Below, one piece after another: positions 8,964 through 16,831 of a stretch of DNA of 64,000 bases. Source of the DNA: Myxococcota bacterium (GTDB lineage Bacteria > Myxococcota_A > UBA796 > JAFGLY01); assembly GCA_024276675.1 (NCBI GenBank), contig JAJRWT010000029.1:62001-126000 (forward strand). The letters are read 5' to 3'. Each line of letters opens with the position of its first letter. The first letter of the stretch is position 1. The notes under the pieces were generated by a model. That model saw only the letters and a program-made list of their open reading frames with translations. It had not been told where the DNA came from and made no database searches. The translations under genes and the position numbers were made by a program.

Positions 8964-10258
8964 CAGTATTCCACCGTCAAGCCAAGCCTGAGAAAGCCCA
9001 GCCCAAGGGTGAACCGAGGTTTGCCACCCAGGGGGCAAGGTGGCGGGGCCGGCTCTGCCATGGCCTGAGGGTCGTCCGGCAGGGCGAGGCTCGGATCCCG
9101 AAGACGCAGTTCATCCAGCAATCCCTGGTTGTAGGCATCTATCAGAGCCTGGGCCTGCCCCGGACCGTAGTAGAGCGCGGGCACCTTCTGACGTTGCCGG
9201 ATCCCCGGCCGGATGAACGGGGCTGTGGCCACGATCATCAAACCCGTGCCCGCCAGGACTACGGAGGTCCAGGTTCTTTGCTCCGCATCTATCTTGACGG
9301 AATAGGGAAGATCGTCCACCGCTGCCTGGTATTCTTCCCTGGCTTCGGCCAGGGCTTCTTTGTATGCACTCTTGCTGGTGTACGAATACCTGCTCACCTT
9401 GAAGTCCGACCAGGATGGGTATTCGGCGTGGGCCGACGCGGCGATGATGCCTGAAATGCCCAAGAACAGTCCCCCGGTCCCGAGCTGGAGTCCGATACGA
9501 CGCACCGAGCCATCCATTTCTTCCATGAGGGCCAACCGGGTCGCCACGTCGCCGGTGAGGTTGGCGAACTCACGTGTTGTGACGATGCGCCCACGGCCGT
9601 CCTGCACCACCCACATGGCCCCGTAGAGCTGGCGTGAGGGCATGGCGAGTTGTTGGCGCTTGAGCCTGCGCACCCGGTACTCGTCCAGGGGACTGCCCAG
9701 GTCTGCTTCTTCCAGGAGCCTGGCTGACTCCCCAGGGGGCAGGTTTTCGGAGTCAAGGTTCTCGGCAGCCATCTCCGCCTGCAAGAGCAGGTCTTCTGCG
9801 TTGGCCCGGGGTTTGCAGATGCCGTGGAGGGAAAGGTTCCAGAGCTGGTTGCCGGATGGGGCAACCCTGATGGCGCAACCAAGGCCAGTGCCGGACATGG
9901 CGTGTTGCATCTCGGAATCCACGTCCCCCAACGTGGGGACGCGCTTGATCTCCACCAGCGGCCTGGGGCGCATCCTGCGAAGCGCCCTGAGTTCTTCCTC
10001 GGCCCGGGGACCCGCGGCGGCCACCAGGATGGGACTGCCCAGGGCCAGTTGGAAATCGCTGACAGCAGTGAGCATCACCGGCGTTGGCACCGGCGCGGGA
10101 GGTAGAACGGGCAGCCGAGGGTCTGGAGGAATCCGCGCATGGGCCGTGCTGGGCGACGAGCCCCGCATGGAACCCCCATCCGAGACCTGCTGGGATTGCG
10201 CTACTTCAGCCGCCAGGGCGAAACGCAGGAGCAGAGTCACGATGATGGCGGCAGACAT
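8963..10258 (-). CDS. Hypothetical membrane/periplasmic protein heading the OmpA operon
   Basis: This is a 431-residue protein starting at an ATG with GAGG five bases upstream. The N-terminus is a signal peptide or membrane anchor (AAIIVTLLLRFALAAEV). A Pro-rich segment follows, then a ~180-residue domain with two Cys (GLGCAIRVA and HGICKP) that resembles lipoprotein-like proteins predicting stress or regulatory output. Two hydrophobic stretches lie at about residues 260-276 (GTGGLFLGISGIIAASA) and 330-345 (VVLAGTGLMIVATAPFI), separated by a Tyr/Ala-rich helical stretch. No known family is recognised. It is the first gene of the operon and shares its stop with the start of the OmpA-like gene, so it likely works in the envelope with it. 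Confidence 0.75.
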   Translation of the reverse strand: MSAAIIVTLLLRFALAAEVAQSQQVSDGGSMRGSSPSTAHARIPPDPRLPVLPPAPVPTPVMLTAVSDFQLALGSPILVAAAGPRAEEELRALRRMRPRPLVEIKRVPTLGDVDSEMQHAMSGTGLGCAIRVAPSGNQLWNLSLHGICKPRANAEDLLLQAEMAAENLDSENLPPGESARLLEEADLGSPLDEYRVRRLKRQQLAMPSRQLYGAMWVVQDGRGRIVTTREFANLTGDVATRLALMEEMDGSVRRIGLQLGTGGLFLGISGIIAASAHAEYPSWSDFKVSRYSYTSKSAYKEALAEAREEYQAAVDDLPYSVKIDAEQRTWTSVVLAGTGLMIVATAPFIRPGIRQRQKVPALYYGPGQAQALIDAYNQGLLDELRLRDPSLALPDDPQAMAEPAPPPCPLGGKPRFTLGLGFLRLGLTVEY

Positions 10259-10481
10259 GAGACCTCGGGACGGCTGGTGCTGGACGATATCGATAACCCG
10301 TGAACCATCAACCAGCGCAATCCGCTTGGAGCGCGTTGACGGTTCGCGTGATCACCAGGAGCGGGAGCACCCGCGAGGAGGCTCTCCCTTTCGTCACACA
10401 ACAGCGACCGCGGCACGCAGTCCCATCCCGTAACGCCTGATCAATCCTGGCGCCTACGAACGGGACAGCAAAAGCAGCCGC

Positions 10482-10670
10482 TCAGCGGATTTCTTTGTGC
10501 AGCGTGTGCTTGCGCTCAAAGCGACAATACTTGCTGAACTCGAGACGAGCCGGGTTGCGTTTCTTGTTCTTCTTGATGGAGTAGCGGCTCACTCCAGGCC
10601 GCCCGCTGGAACGGCAACTCTGGCATTCCAGATGGACCGTGACTCGACCTGCGGCACCCTTCTTAGCCAT
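10482..10670 (-). CDS. rpmG: 50S ribosomal protein L33
   Basis: The 62-residue product starting MAKKGAAGRV matches bacterial L33, with the signature NKKRNPARLEFSKYC and the C-terminus KHTLHKEIR. A GGAGG lies about six bases before the ATG; the open frame upstream of this Met is not L33-like. The first zinc-ribbon pair is present as CQSC, but in the second pair only the first Cys remains (KYCRFE instead of YCPRC). The protein is therefore intermediate between zinc-binding and zinc-free L33 types. L33 is a component of the large subunit near the E site. The usual neighbours secE/nusG are not next to it here. Confidence 0.95.
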   Translation of the reverse strand: MAKKGAAGRVTVHLECQSCRSSGRPGVSRYSIKKNKKRNPARLEFSKYCRFERKHTLHKEIR

Positions 10671-10792
10671 TTCGAACCTCCGAAGCCGGACTCCGGACCA
10701 GCAGCGGTCCCGGACCAGGAACTCCCACCCAACAGGCCCCTGGCGAATCTTACGCGGAACCCATGGGCAACCGGCCGCTCCTATTCCATCAT

Positions 10793-11917
10793 TCAAGGTA
10801 TGTCAACACCTGCGGGCTCGGATGGAGGAGCAGCCTGACCGGAAGAAGGGCCCGGCGATCTGCCCGGAAGGGAAAAAGTGATGGCCAGGGGCAGATGGTC
10901 GCTCACCTCCGTGTATTGCCGAAGGACCTGGGCATCCAGCACCTGCACACCGGGGCCGACGAAGATGTAGTCTATCTTGCGATCCGGCTCGGTGGCTCCG
11001 AAAGGGAGGTAGGTGAAGTTGGAAGGATCCAGCATGGCACGCGGAGGGAAGGCGGTTCGATGGGCCGGCACCAGGCTGGTTATCGGGTTGGACTGGTCGG
11101 AATAGAGCGCCGAGTCTTCGCCCAGGCGGGAGGGATCGTCGCCGGGAGGCAGCAGGTTCATGTCGCCCGCGAGGACAAAGGGCTGCCCCAGCTCTTCTCG
11201 CTCCTTCATCCAGCCGTCCAGGACCTGGACCTGCCGCTGCATGGTACCATCGCCACGACTGAAAGCGGACAGGTGGGTGACCGCCACGGCCAGGGGTTTG
11301 TCTTGCCCCTCGATGGGTATCTCGGACCACAGGAGGGCTCTCTTCAAGTTGAAAGCCCGGCGCAGGAAGTTTTCCTGGAGCTTGGGGAGTTGAAGCCGTT
11401 GGGCCCGCGGACCCATGGGAAGCCGGCTCAGTATGGCCAGGTTCATGTCCACCCTGCCCATCATCTGGTGGCTGGGGGTGGGTACGAAAATGGAGTTGTG
11501 GTAGCTGGCACTCACCCAGCGATTGGCCCCCATGGCCTGGACCAGGGGCGGAAGCTGGTCTATGCGATGAGTTCTGTTGCTGTCGCGGTCCACCTCTTGA
11601 AGCAGGGCGAGGTGGGGGGATCGCTCCCTCAACAGGCCCGAGACTGCGTCCAGGGTGGCCAGGACATCGCTTTTGGGGACGATGACAGCCTGGCCACCGT
11701 CGTACCAGAAGTGGTGTTTTCGGCTGGCACAGTACTGGAGGTTCCAGGAAACCAACTCGATTGGCTCACCTTGACGCAGGGTCATGGGCTCGCCGGAGCC
11801 CTGGACGATGAGCGGCATGTGTTCAGGGGGGTTGAAGTTGATGAAACGAACCAACAGGTAGAACCCCAGGAGCAGACCTACAACGAGTATAAGCAATCGC
11901 AACGACCAAAGGCGCAC
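10793..11917 (-). CDS. Membrane-anchored endonuclease/exonuclease/phosphatase family protein
   Basis: The 374-residue protein starts with GTG at 11917, preceded by a GAGGTGA ribosome-binding site. An N-terminal transmembrane helix (LLILVVGLLLGFYLLV) anchors it with the catalytic domain outside the cytoplasm. Motifs of the EEP fold are ordered as expected: VSWNLQYC near residue 57, LLQEVDRD (catalytic Glu/Asp) near 108, VAVTHLSAF near 210, VLAGDMNLLP (D and N) near 246, KIDYIFV near 313 and EVSDHLPLAITF (final His) near 340. The family hydrolyses phosphodiesters in nucleic acids, phospholipids or inositol phosphates; with a membrane anchor, a lipid or extracytoplasmic substrate is likely but unproven. 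It lies upstream of rpmG on the same strand with a 122-base gap. Confidence 0.88.
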   Translation of the reverse strand: MRLWSLRLLILVVGLLLGFYLLVRFINFNPPEHMPLIVQGSGEPMTLRQGEPIELVSWNLQYCASRKHHFWYDGGQAVIVPKSDVLATLDAVSGLLRERSPHLALLQEVDRDSNRTHRIDQLPPLVQAMGANRWVSASYHNSIFVPTPSHQMMGRVDMNLAILSRLPMGPRAQRLQLPKLQENFLRRAFNLKRALLWSEIPIEGQDKPLAVAVTHLSAFSRGDGTMQRQVQVLDGWMKEREELGQPFVLAGDMNLLPPGDDPSRLGEDSALYSDQSNPITSLVPAHRTAFPPRAMLDPSNFTYLPFGATEPDRKIDYIFVGPGVQVLDAQVLRQYTEVSDHLPLAITFSLPGRSPGPSSGQAAPPSEPAGVDIP

Positions 11918-12103
11918 ATCTCACCTCGACCCGGCAATGGTTCTGAAACCCCAGGCACACGGGATCCCGAACCCCACACCCAGCGGTCGCCGTCCGGAAA
12001 TCTGCGATCCCGGGGACGGAGCACGGCAACAGATGCCCGACAGCAGAGGCAGCACTGACCCGAGACCGATCAGCAGCGCCTTTTCCATGAACATGCGAGC
12101 AGA

Positions 12104-13135
12104 TTACTTGTTCAACCTGGGGCCAGGCGGAAGGTCCGTACGGTTTGCGAAGCGATCCTGCATGGATTCGTAGAAACTACGGCACTTGTAGCGATCCGGC
12201 CTGGACATGAGAGCTATGCCGCCCCTGGGGTGGATGTTGTAGTAACCGGTGATGGCATAGGGGAGATGGTAGCCCCAACGCAGCTCGTCGCGGAGTGTAG
12301 CGAAATCGTCCACCAGGTCGAGTATGGGGCGGGAATCGTACCTGGGGTTGTCCAGGTAGAAGAGCAACAGTTCCAGCGGAGTGTTGCCGGCACCTCTGCC
12401 CAGTCCGTGAATGGTGGCATCTACCCAGTCCACGCCCTCGTCTACCGCCACGATGGAGTTCGCAAAGGCCTGCTGCTGGTTGTTGTGGAAGTGTGCTCCT
12501 ACTTCTACGTCGGTTCCCAGGTAGTTCTTGTACTTTCGTACCAGGAAGCGTACGTGGTAGGGAAACAGTGCGCCGAAGCTGTCCACTATGTAGACGGCAT
12601 GGACCCCGGAGGTGGCCACCCGCCGCAGGCAGTCGTCCATGACCTTGGGTTCGATTTCGGACACAGCCATGAGCTGGTAGAAGGTGGTGTAGCCCATCTC
12701 CAGGCCGTGTTCGATGAAGTGCAGGGCCTCGTCGAATTGATGGGCATAGGATGCCACGCGAAGTACATCGGTGACGGTGTCTTTCTTGGGGGGGATGTCG
12801 GAGATGTTGATGCGGCCGATGTCTACCATCGTGGACAGGGGAATATGGCCGGGCTCCACGGCGCGGCGAAGATCGTCTTCGTCGCAGAACCTCCAGGGGC
12901 CCACCTTGTCACGATTGAGTTTTTCCAACCCGTCCGCGGTGCGGTAGCCCACTTCCATGCAATCCACGTTGGCTTCCACCAGCTTCTTGAAACAGCGGTT
13001 GACCAACTCGTGCTCGAAATACCAGTTGTTGGAGATACCGCCATCACGGATGGTGCAATCCAGCACTTTCACCCTGCGGCGCCTGTCTGTCACGAGCCCA
13101 TCCGGACAACACCGGATTCTGTAGTCCATACCCAT
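12104..13135 (-). CDS. DRE-TIM family aldolase (HMGL-like domain)
   Basis: The 343-residue protein starts at an ATG with AGGAG seven bases upstream. It carries the DRE-TIM metallolyase signature near the N-terminus (VLDCTIRDGGISNNW), a conserved E in CMEVGYR, the metal-binding HxH as GAHFHNNQQQAFAN, and a G-rich segment GLGRGAGNTPLELLL. This places it with HMG-CoA lyase, isopropylmalate synthase and especially 4-hydroxy-2-oxovalerate aldolase-like proteins, which cleave or form C-C bonds with a divalent metal. The C-terminal part (WGYHLPYAITGYYNIHP) matches the 'aldolase catalytic domain' proteins often found in sugar or secondary-metabolite loci. No acetaldehyde dehydrogenase partner is nearby, so the pathway is unknown. 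Confidence 0.85.
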   Translation of the reverse strand: MGMDYRIRCCPDGLVTDRRRRVKVLDCTIRDGGISNNWYFEHELVNRCFKKLVEANVDCMEVGYRTADGLEKLNRDKVGPWRFCDEDDLRRAVEPGHIPLSTMVDIGRINISDIPPKKDTVTDVLRVASYAHQFDEALHFIEHGLEMGYTTFYQLMAVSEIEPKVMDDCLRRVATSGVHAVYIVDSFGALFPYHVRFLVRKYKNYLGTDVEVGAHFHNNQQQAFANSIVAVDEGVDWVDATIHGLGRGAGNTPLELLLFYLDNPRYDSRPILDLVDDFATLRDELRWGYHLPYAITGYYNIHPRGGIALMSRPDRYKCRSFYESMQDRFANRTDLPPGPRLNK

Positions 13136-13270
13136 ATATCTACTCCTGGGAAAATTGAGCCGGTGTACTCAAGCCCTGCTCCGTGAAGTTCTCCGTTGAA
13201 ACGAAGCGTATAACAGATAGCACCAGTTGCAGAAAGCTGCTGGAAATATCGAGTCCACGTCCAGCTTCCA

Positions 13271-14380
13271 TCAACCGCTTCTGCCGAAGGTTTCCCAGGT
13301 CCACTTCCGGAATGATTCCAACTCCCCCACCATCACTGTTTTCCGCATTTCGGCCATGAAACTGGCGAACCAATGCAGGTTGTGGACCGTGGCGAGCGTG
13401 GTGGCCAGTATCTCGCCCACCTTGAAAAGATGGTGCAGGTAGGCCCTGGAAAAAGTGGCGCAAGTGCTACAGGCACACCTGGTATCGGGCGGGTAGAAAT
13501 CCCTGCGGTAGCGCCGATCCGTGACCCGGATTCGGCCCATATCGGTGTAGAGAACTCCGGATCGAGCGTGCCTGGTGGGAATCACGCAGTCGAACATGTC
13601 CACCCCGCGAGCCACCGACTCCACGAGGTCCACGGGCCGGCCCACCCCCATCAGGTAACGAGGAGCGTCCACCGGCATGTGAGGGATGGTGGCGTCCAGA
13701 ATCTCGCACATCTTGTCATGGCCTTCACCAACCGCGAGACCTCCGATGGCGTATCCATCAAAACTGATCTCGGCCATTTCCAGCGCAGAGCGCTTGCGGA
13801 GATCGGGCCAGAAGGCTCCCTGCACGATCCCGAAGAGACTTTGATCACTCCGGGTATGGGCATTCTTGGAGCGCCTCTCCCATCTGGTGGTCCGGTCGAC
13901 CGATTTGACCGCGTATTCCCTGTCCACACCGAATGGGAGACACTCATCGAAGGCCATGGCGATGTCGGAGCCCAGGGCTTGCTGGATCTCCATTGAGCGC
14001 TGGGGACTGAGGCGCGTCCGGCGTCCGTCCACGGGATAGGCAAAGGTGACTCCATCTTCGTCCACTGATAGCTTCTTCAGGGAAAAAACCTGGAAACCAC
14101 CGGAATCAGTGAGTATGGGCAGGTCTGTCCCCATGAAGGTATGGAGCCCGCCCGCCTTGGCGATGATCCGTTCCCCTGGGCGCTGCGACAGGTGGTAGGT
14201 GTTGGCCAGCACGATCTGCGCCCCGCTCTGTTCCACCAACGAGGGTGGCGTGGCCCTGACGGCGCCCTGGGTACCAACGGGCATGAACAACGGAGTTCTG
14301 ATGGTACGGCCACGCAATCGGAACCTGGCAGCACGCGCCGCACCATCGTTTGCTTCCATGTTAAATGAAATTGACTGCAC
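13271..14380 (-). CDS. tgt: Queuine tRNA-ribosyltransferase (tRNA-guanine transglycosylase)
   Basis: The 369-residue protein has the length and motifs of bacterial Tgt. TDSGGFQVFS carries the proton-acceptor Asp, GGLAVGE binds the base, FDCVIPTRHARSG carries the nucleophilic Asp, and the zinc site CACSTC...H lies near residues 305-335. It exchanges guanine-34 of GUN tRNAs for the queuosine precursor preQ1. A GTG at 14380 with an AGGGG upstream is a better start than the internal ATG at 14359, which lacks a ribosome-binding site. The gene is divergent from the PP2C gene, with a 149-base shared upstream region. No other queuosine gene is in the window. Confidence 0.96.
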   Translation of the reverse strand: MQSISFNMEANDGAARAARFRLRGRTIRTPLFMPVGTQGAVRATPPSLVEQSGAQIVLANTYHLSQRPGERIIAKAGGLHTFMGTDLPILTDSGGFQVFSLKKLSVDEDGVTFAYPVDGRRTRLSPQRSMEIQQALGSDIAMAFDECLPFGVDREYAVKSVDRTTRWERRSKNAHTRSDQSLFGIVQGAFWPDLRKRSALEMAEISFDGYAIGGLAVGEGHDKMCEILDATIPHMPVDAPRYLMGVGRPVDLVESVARGVDMFDCVIPTRHARSGVLYTDMGRIRVTDRRYRRDFYPPDTRCACSTCATFSRAYLHHLFKVGEILATTLATVHNLHWFASFMAEMRKTVMVGELESFRKWTWETFGRSG

Positions 14381-14529
14381 TGGACGCCCCTGCCGCTCCT
14401 GTTGGCTTCGGTTACATAGCTAGTTCATTGGCACTTGCCATCCCTTCAGCCACGACGCCCAGGCGACCGAGGTCGTTTCTTTAAGCAACCCGGATCACTC
14501 AAAGCCAAGCCATCGGAGCAACTCGACCA

Positions 14530-16038
14530 ATGTTCGGCAAGGGACACCCACGGCCCAATCCATTCCAGCCAGGGACCAGAATAGGCGATGCCTGGGTAGT
14601 GGATCAGCTTGTTCGTCTGGCCGAAGGGCGGATGTTCTATCTCACCAGCAGGGTGGATTCTCCCGAAACCGACCGAACCTGCGACGCCTGTGGTCACCCA
14701 CACAATCCAGCCAAGGCAAAGACCTGCGTTCAATGCGGCGAACCGCTCAAGAAGGAACGATTCCTCATGAGCGTGAGATGGGCTCCAGAGTTCAACTCGC
14801 TGTACCAGGAGTATTTTCGCACTCGCAAGCAGCACCCGGCTATCCTCTCGCCCACCGACATAATAATCCACGACTCTCTCCTCTGCTCCGTGGTTCCAAT
14901 TCGTGGCGAGTCGCTGTTGCTGGACGAATGCGCCCCGCTCCCGGCCAGCGACCTCATGCGATTCGCCCAACGCCTGGCGGGCGTCACTGCTTTCTTGAAC
15001 TTCAACGGCGTGGAGCTGGCACGCCTCAGCGCGGCCAATTTCCTGCTTGATCGGGACCGGAACGCCATCCTCTATGATCTCGACATCTGTGCTCTGCATC
15101 CCAACCTCCTGGCGGCCGAACAACAAAAAGCCGGCGTACATCAATCCATCGACCTGCTCCGGCGCTTTTCACCCGTGGACTACCAGCCGCTCACGGAGCT
15201 GCTCAACAGGGCAGAAGACGGCTACTACACCGACACCGCCACGCTGGGCGCCGACATCCAGAGCATCCTGGAAGCCCCCATTCCAGGACAGGTCTTCCAG
15301 TCGGCCGCCGCCATTACCGATGTTGGCCTGGTTCGTGACCTGAACGAAGACTACTGGACATGGACCAATCTGCACCAGGGTATCAACCTCTTCGTGGTGG
15401 CCGATGGCATGGGCGGGCACGAATCCGGCGAAGTGGCCAGCGCCCTGGCCGCCACCACCATCTGCCGCGTGGCCAGGGATCGAGTACGCAACTGTACCGA
15501 CCTCTCCGCCGACTCCCTGGAAAACATCCTTGACGAAGCCTTCCAGGCGGCCAACAACACGGTCAAGGAACAAGCCGAGTCCTGCGGCAACGACATGGGC
15601 ACGACTCTCGTGTCCATGATGACCATCGGCGAGGACCGCGCCCTGCTGGCCAACGTCGGCGACTCCAGGGCCTACCTCCTGCGCAACGGCGTACTCTACA
15701 GGGTCACAAGGGATCACAGCCTTGTTCAACGCCTGGTGGACCAGAACCGCATCACCGAACAGGAAGCCCGCACCCACCCCCACAGCAACATCCTCCTGCG
15801 CACCGTTGGCACCGAACGAAACGTCCAGATCGACATCTACCTGGTGGAAATCGAACCGGGGGATCGAGTGCTGCTCTGCTCGGATGGGCTTTGGGGCGAA
15901 GTCGAAGACGAAGACATCGCGTCCATCCTCAACCACTACTCGGATCTACGCACCGCCAGCCGAGAGCTGGTGAGAGCCGCCCACAACAGCGGGGGCAGGG
16001 ACAACATCACCATAATTATCACGGAACACGGCCGATAG
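14530..16038 (+). CDS. PP2C-type Ser/Thr phosphatase with N-terminal zinc ribbon and pseudokinase-like region
   Basis: Of the 502 residues, positions ~262-500 are a complete PP2C domain: RDLNEDYW, VVADGMGGHESGEVAS, GNDMGTTLV, LANVGDSRAYLL, TRDHSLVQ, LLCSDGLWGEV and GGRDNITIII, with all metal-binding Asp present. Residues ~15-190 read like a decayed protein kinase. There is a HPAIL segment, a LNFNGVELARLSAANFLLD stretch where the catalytic loop should be, and LYDLD in place of DFG; the HRD Asp is lacking. A four-Cys zinc ribbon (C51, C54, C66, C69) is inserted into its N-lobe region. PP2C enzymes dephosphorylate Ser/Thr in bacterial signalling; the pseudokinase may sense a ligand or bind a kinase. 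No signal peptide is present. Confidence 0.9.
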   Translation: MFGKGHPRPNPFQPGTRIGDAWVVDQLVRLAEGRMFYLTSRVDSPETDRTCDACGHPHNPAKAKTCVQCGEPLKKERFLMSVRWAPEFNSLYQEYFRTRKQHPAILSPTDIIIHDSLLCSVVPIRGESLLLDECAPLPASDLMRFAQRLAGVTAFLNFNGVELARLSAANFLLDRDRNAILYDLDICALHPNLLAAEQQKAGVHQSIDLLRRFSPVDYQPLTELLNRAEDGYYTDTATLGADIQSILEAPIPGQVFQSAAAITDVGLVRDLNEDYWTWTNLHQGINLFVVADGMGGHESGEVASALAATTICRVARDRVRNCTDLSADSLENILDEAFQAANNTVKEQAESCGNDMGTTLVSMMTIGEDRALLANVGDSRAYLLRNGVLYRVTRDHSLVQRLVDQNRITEQEARTHPHSNILLRTVGTERNVQIDIYLVEIEPGDRVLLCSDGLWGEVEDEDIASILNHYSDLRTASRELVRAAHNSGGRDNITIIITEHGR

Positions 16039-16110
16039 ATCCCCCGCGCCCGCAGCCAGAGCCCGGTCCCGAGCCACAGGGAAGCTGGCGCAAAGTCTGG
16101 CGGCGGTCAA

Positions 16111-16144
16111 GGAGCCGTCGGGAAGAAGGCAGCCGAAGGCAGCC
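16111..16144 (+). repeat. R1 dispersed repeat, diverged copy
   Basis: A GGAGCCGTCGGGAA core lies between two convergent genes and is followed by GAAGGCAGCCGAAGGCAGCC. The first 14 bases match the other R1 copies; beyond them the similarity fades. It starts with the GGAG tetranucleotide seen in most copies. Confidence 0.5.
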
Positions 16145-16171
16145 ATTCCAGCCCGGCTGTTGTTCACATGT

Positions 16172-16723
16172 TCACTGAGACGACAGGAGCGCCTGGATCT
16201 GGCTGTCCACCTCGTGCAGCATCTTGCTTCTGGACGAAGGCGGAACCCCGAGGGAAAAGACCAGCCCCTTGGAATCGACTATCACCAGGAATGGCATGGA
16301 CTGCAGCCCGTAGCGTTGGGCCACGATCCGGTAGTTGTCCCTGAGCACCGGGTAGCCCAGGTGAAGCGATTTGAGCCAGGAATGGAGGTCGTCGTCCTGG
16401 TCGGAGTCAGTGCAGATGGCCAGGACATGGAGCTTGCTCTTTCTGTACTTCCTGGAGACTTTCTTCAGAGCCTTCAGCATGGTACCACCGGCTTCCCGCT
16501 GAAAGAAATAGAGCAGGACCCCCCTGGAGGGGTTCATGGGCAGGACACCCACCAGGTCGTTCAAGGCAACGTTGGTCTTGTGAACCAGTTTCATGGCCTG
16601 GCCCTGGTCGATGGCTGGAAGCGAAAATACAGGGGAGAGACCACCCGGGTGTATCATGGAAGTATCTTCGGGTGGGGCGGCCAGGAGGCTGGCCGCCATC
16701 AACAGGATATTCAAGAACGACAA
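16172..16723 (-). CDS. Thioredoxin-fold (AhpC/TlpA-like) exported protein lacking redox cysteines
   Basis: The 183-residue product starts with TTG at 16723, preceded by AGGAG seven bases upstream. A short signal peptide (FLNILLMAASLLAA) suggests export. The rest resembles TlpA/redoxin proteins: LPAIDQGQAMKL, a strand GVLLYFFQREAGGTMLKAL, HVLAICTDSD, LGYPVLRDN, and YGLQSMPFLVIVDSKGLVFSLG with the cis-Pro of the thioredoxin fold. At the active site, where CxxC should follow the YFF strand, the sequence is QREAGG, so it cannot act as a classical thiol-disulfide oxidoreductase. A binding or chaperone role is possible. It is convergent with the PP2C gene. Confidence 0.75.
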   Translation of the reverse strand: MSFLNILLMAASLLAAPPEDTSMIHPGGLSPVFSLPAIDQGQAMKLVHKTNVALNDLVGVLPMNPSRGVLLYFFQREAGGTMLKALKKVSRKYRKSKLHVLAICTDSDQDDDLHSWLKSLHLGYPVLRDNYRIVAQRYGLQSMPFLVIVDSKGLVFSLGVPPSSRSKMLHEVDSQIQALLSSQ

Positions 16724-16831
16724 GGCATCTCCTGGCAGCCCAGTGCTGGCGTTTCGGGACCGGGGGTCGCCACTGTTGAAGAACTCACGTAGACTCTACC
16801 TTCAGTCGGCAGGCCCGGCAACAGGAAGCCC

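Noticed and set aside
10430..10481. Terminator after rpmG (CCGCTGAGCGG)
   Set aside because: The stem is five bases with a one-base loop and is not followed by a clear T-run.
14429..14440. TGGCACTTGCCA as a sigma-54 promoter upstream of the PP2C or tgt gene
   Set aside because: The two half-sites are adjacent and lack the required five-base spacing. It remains a short palindrome that could be an operator, but there is no further support.
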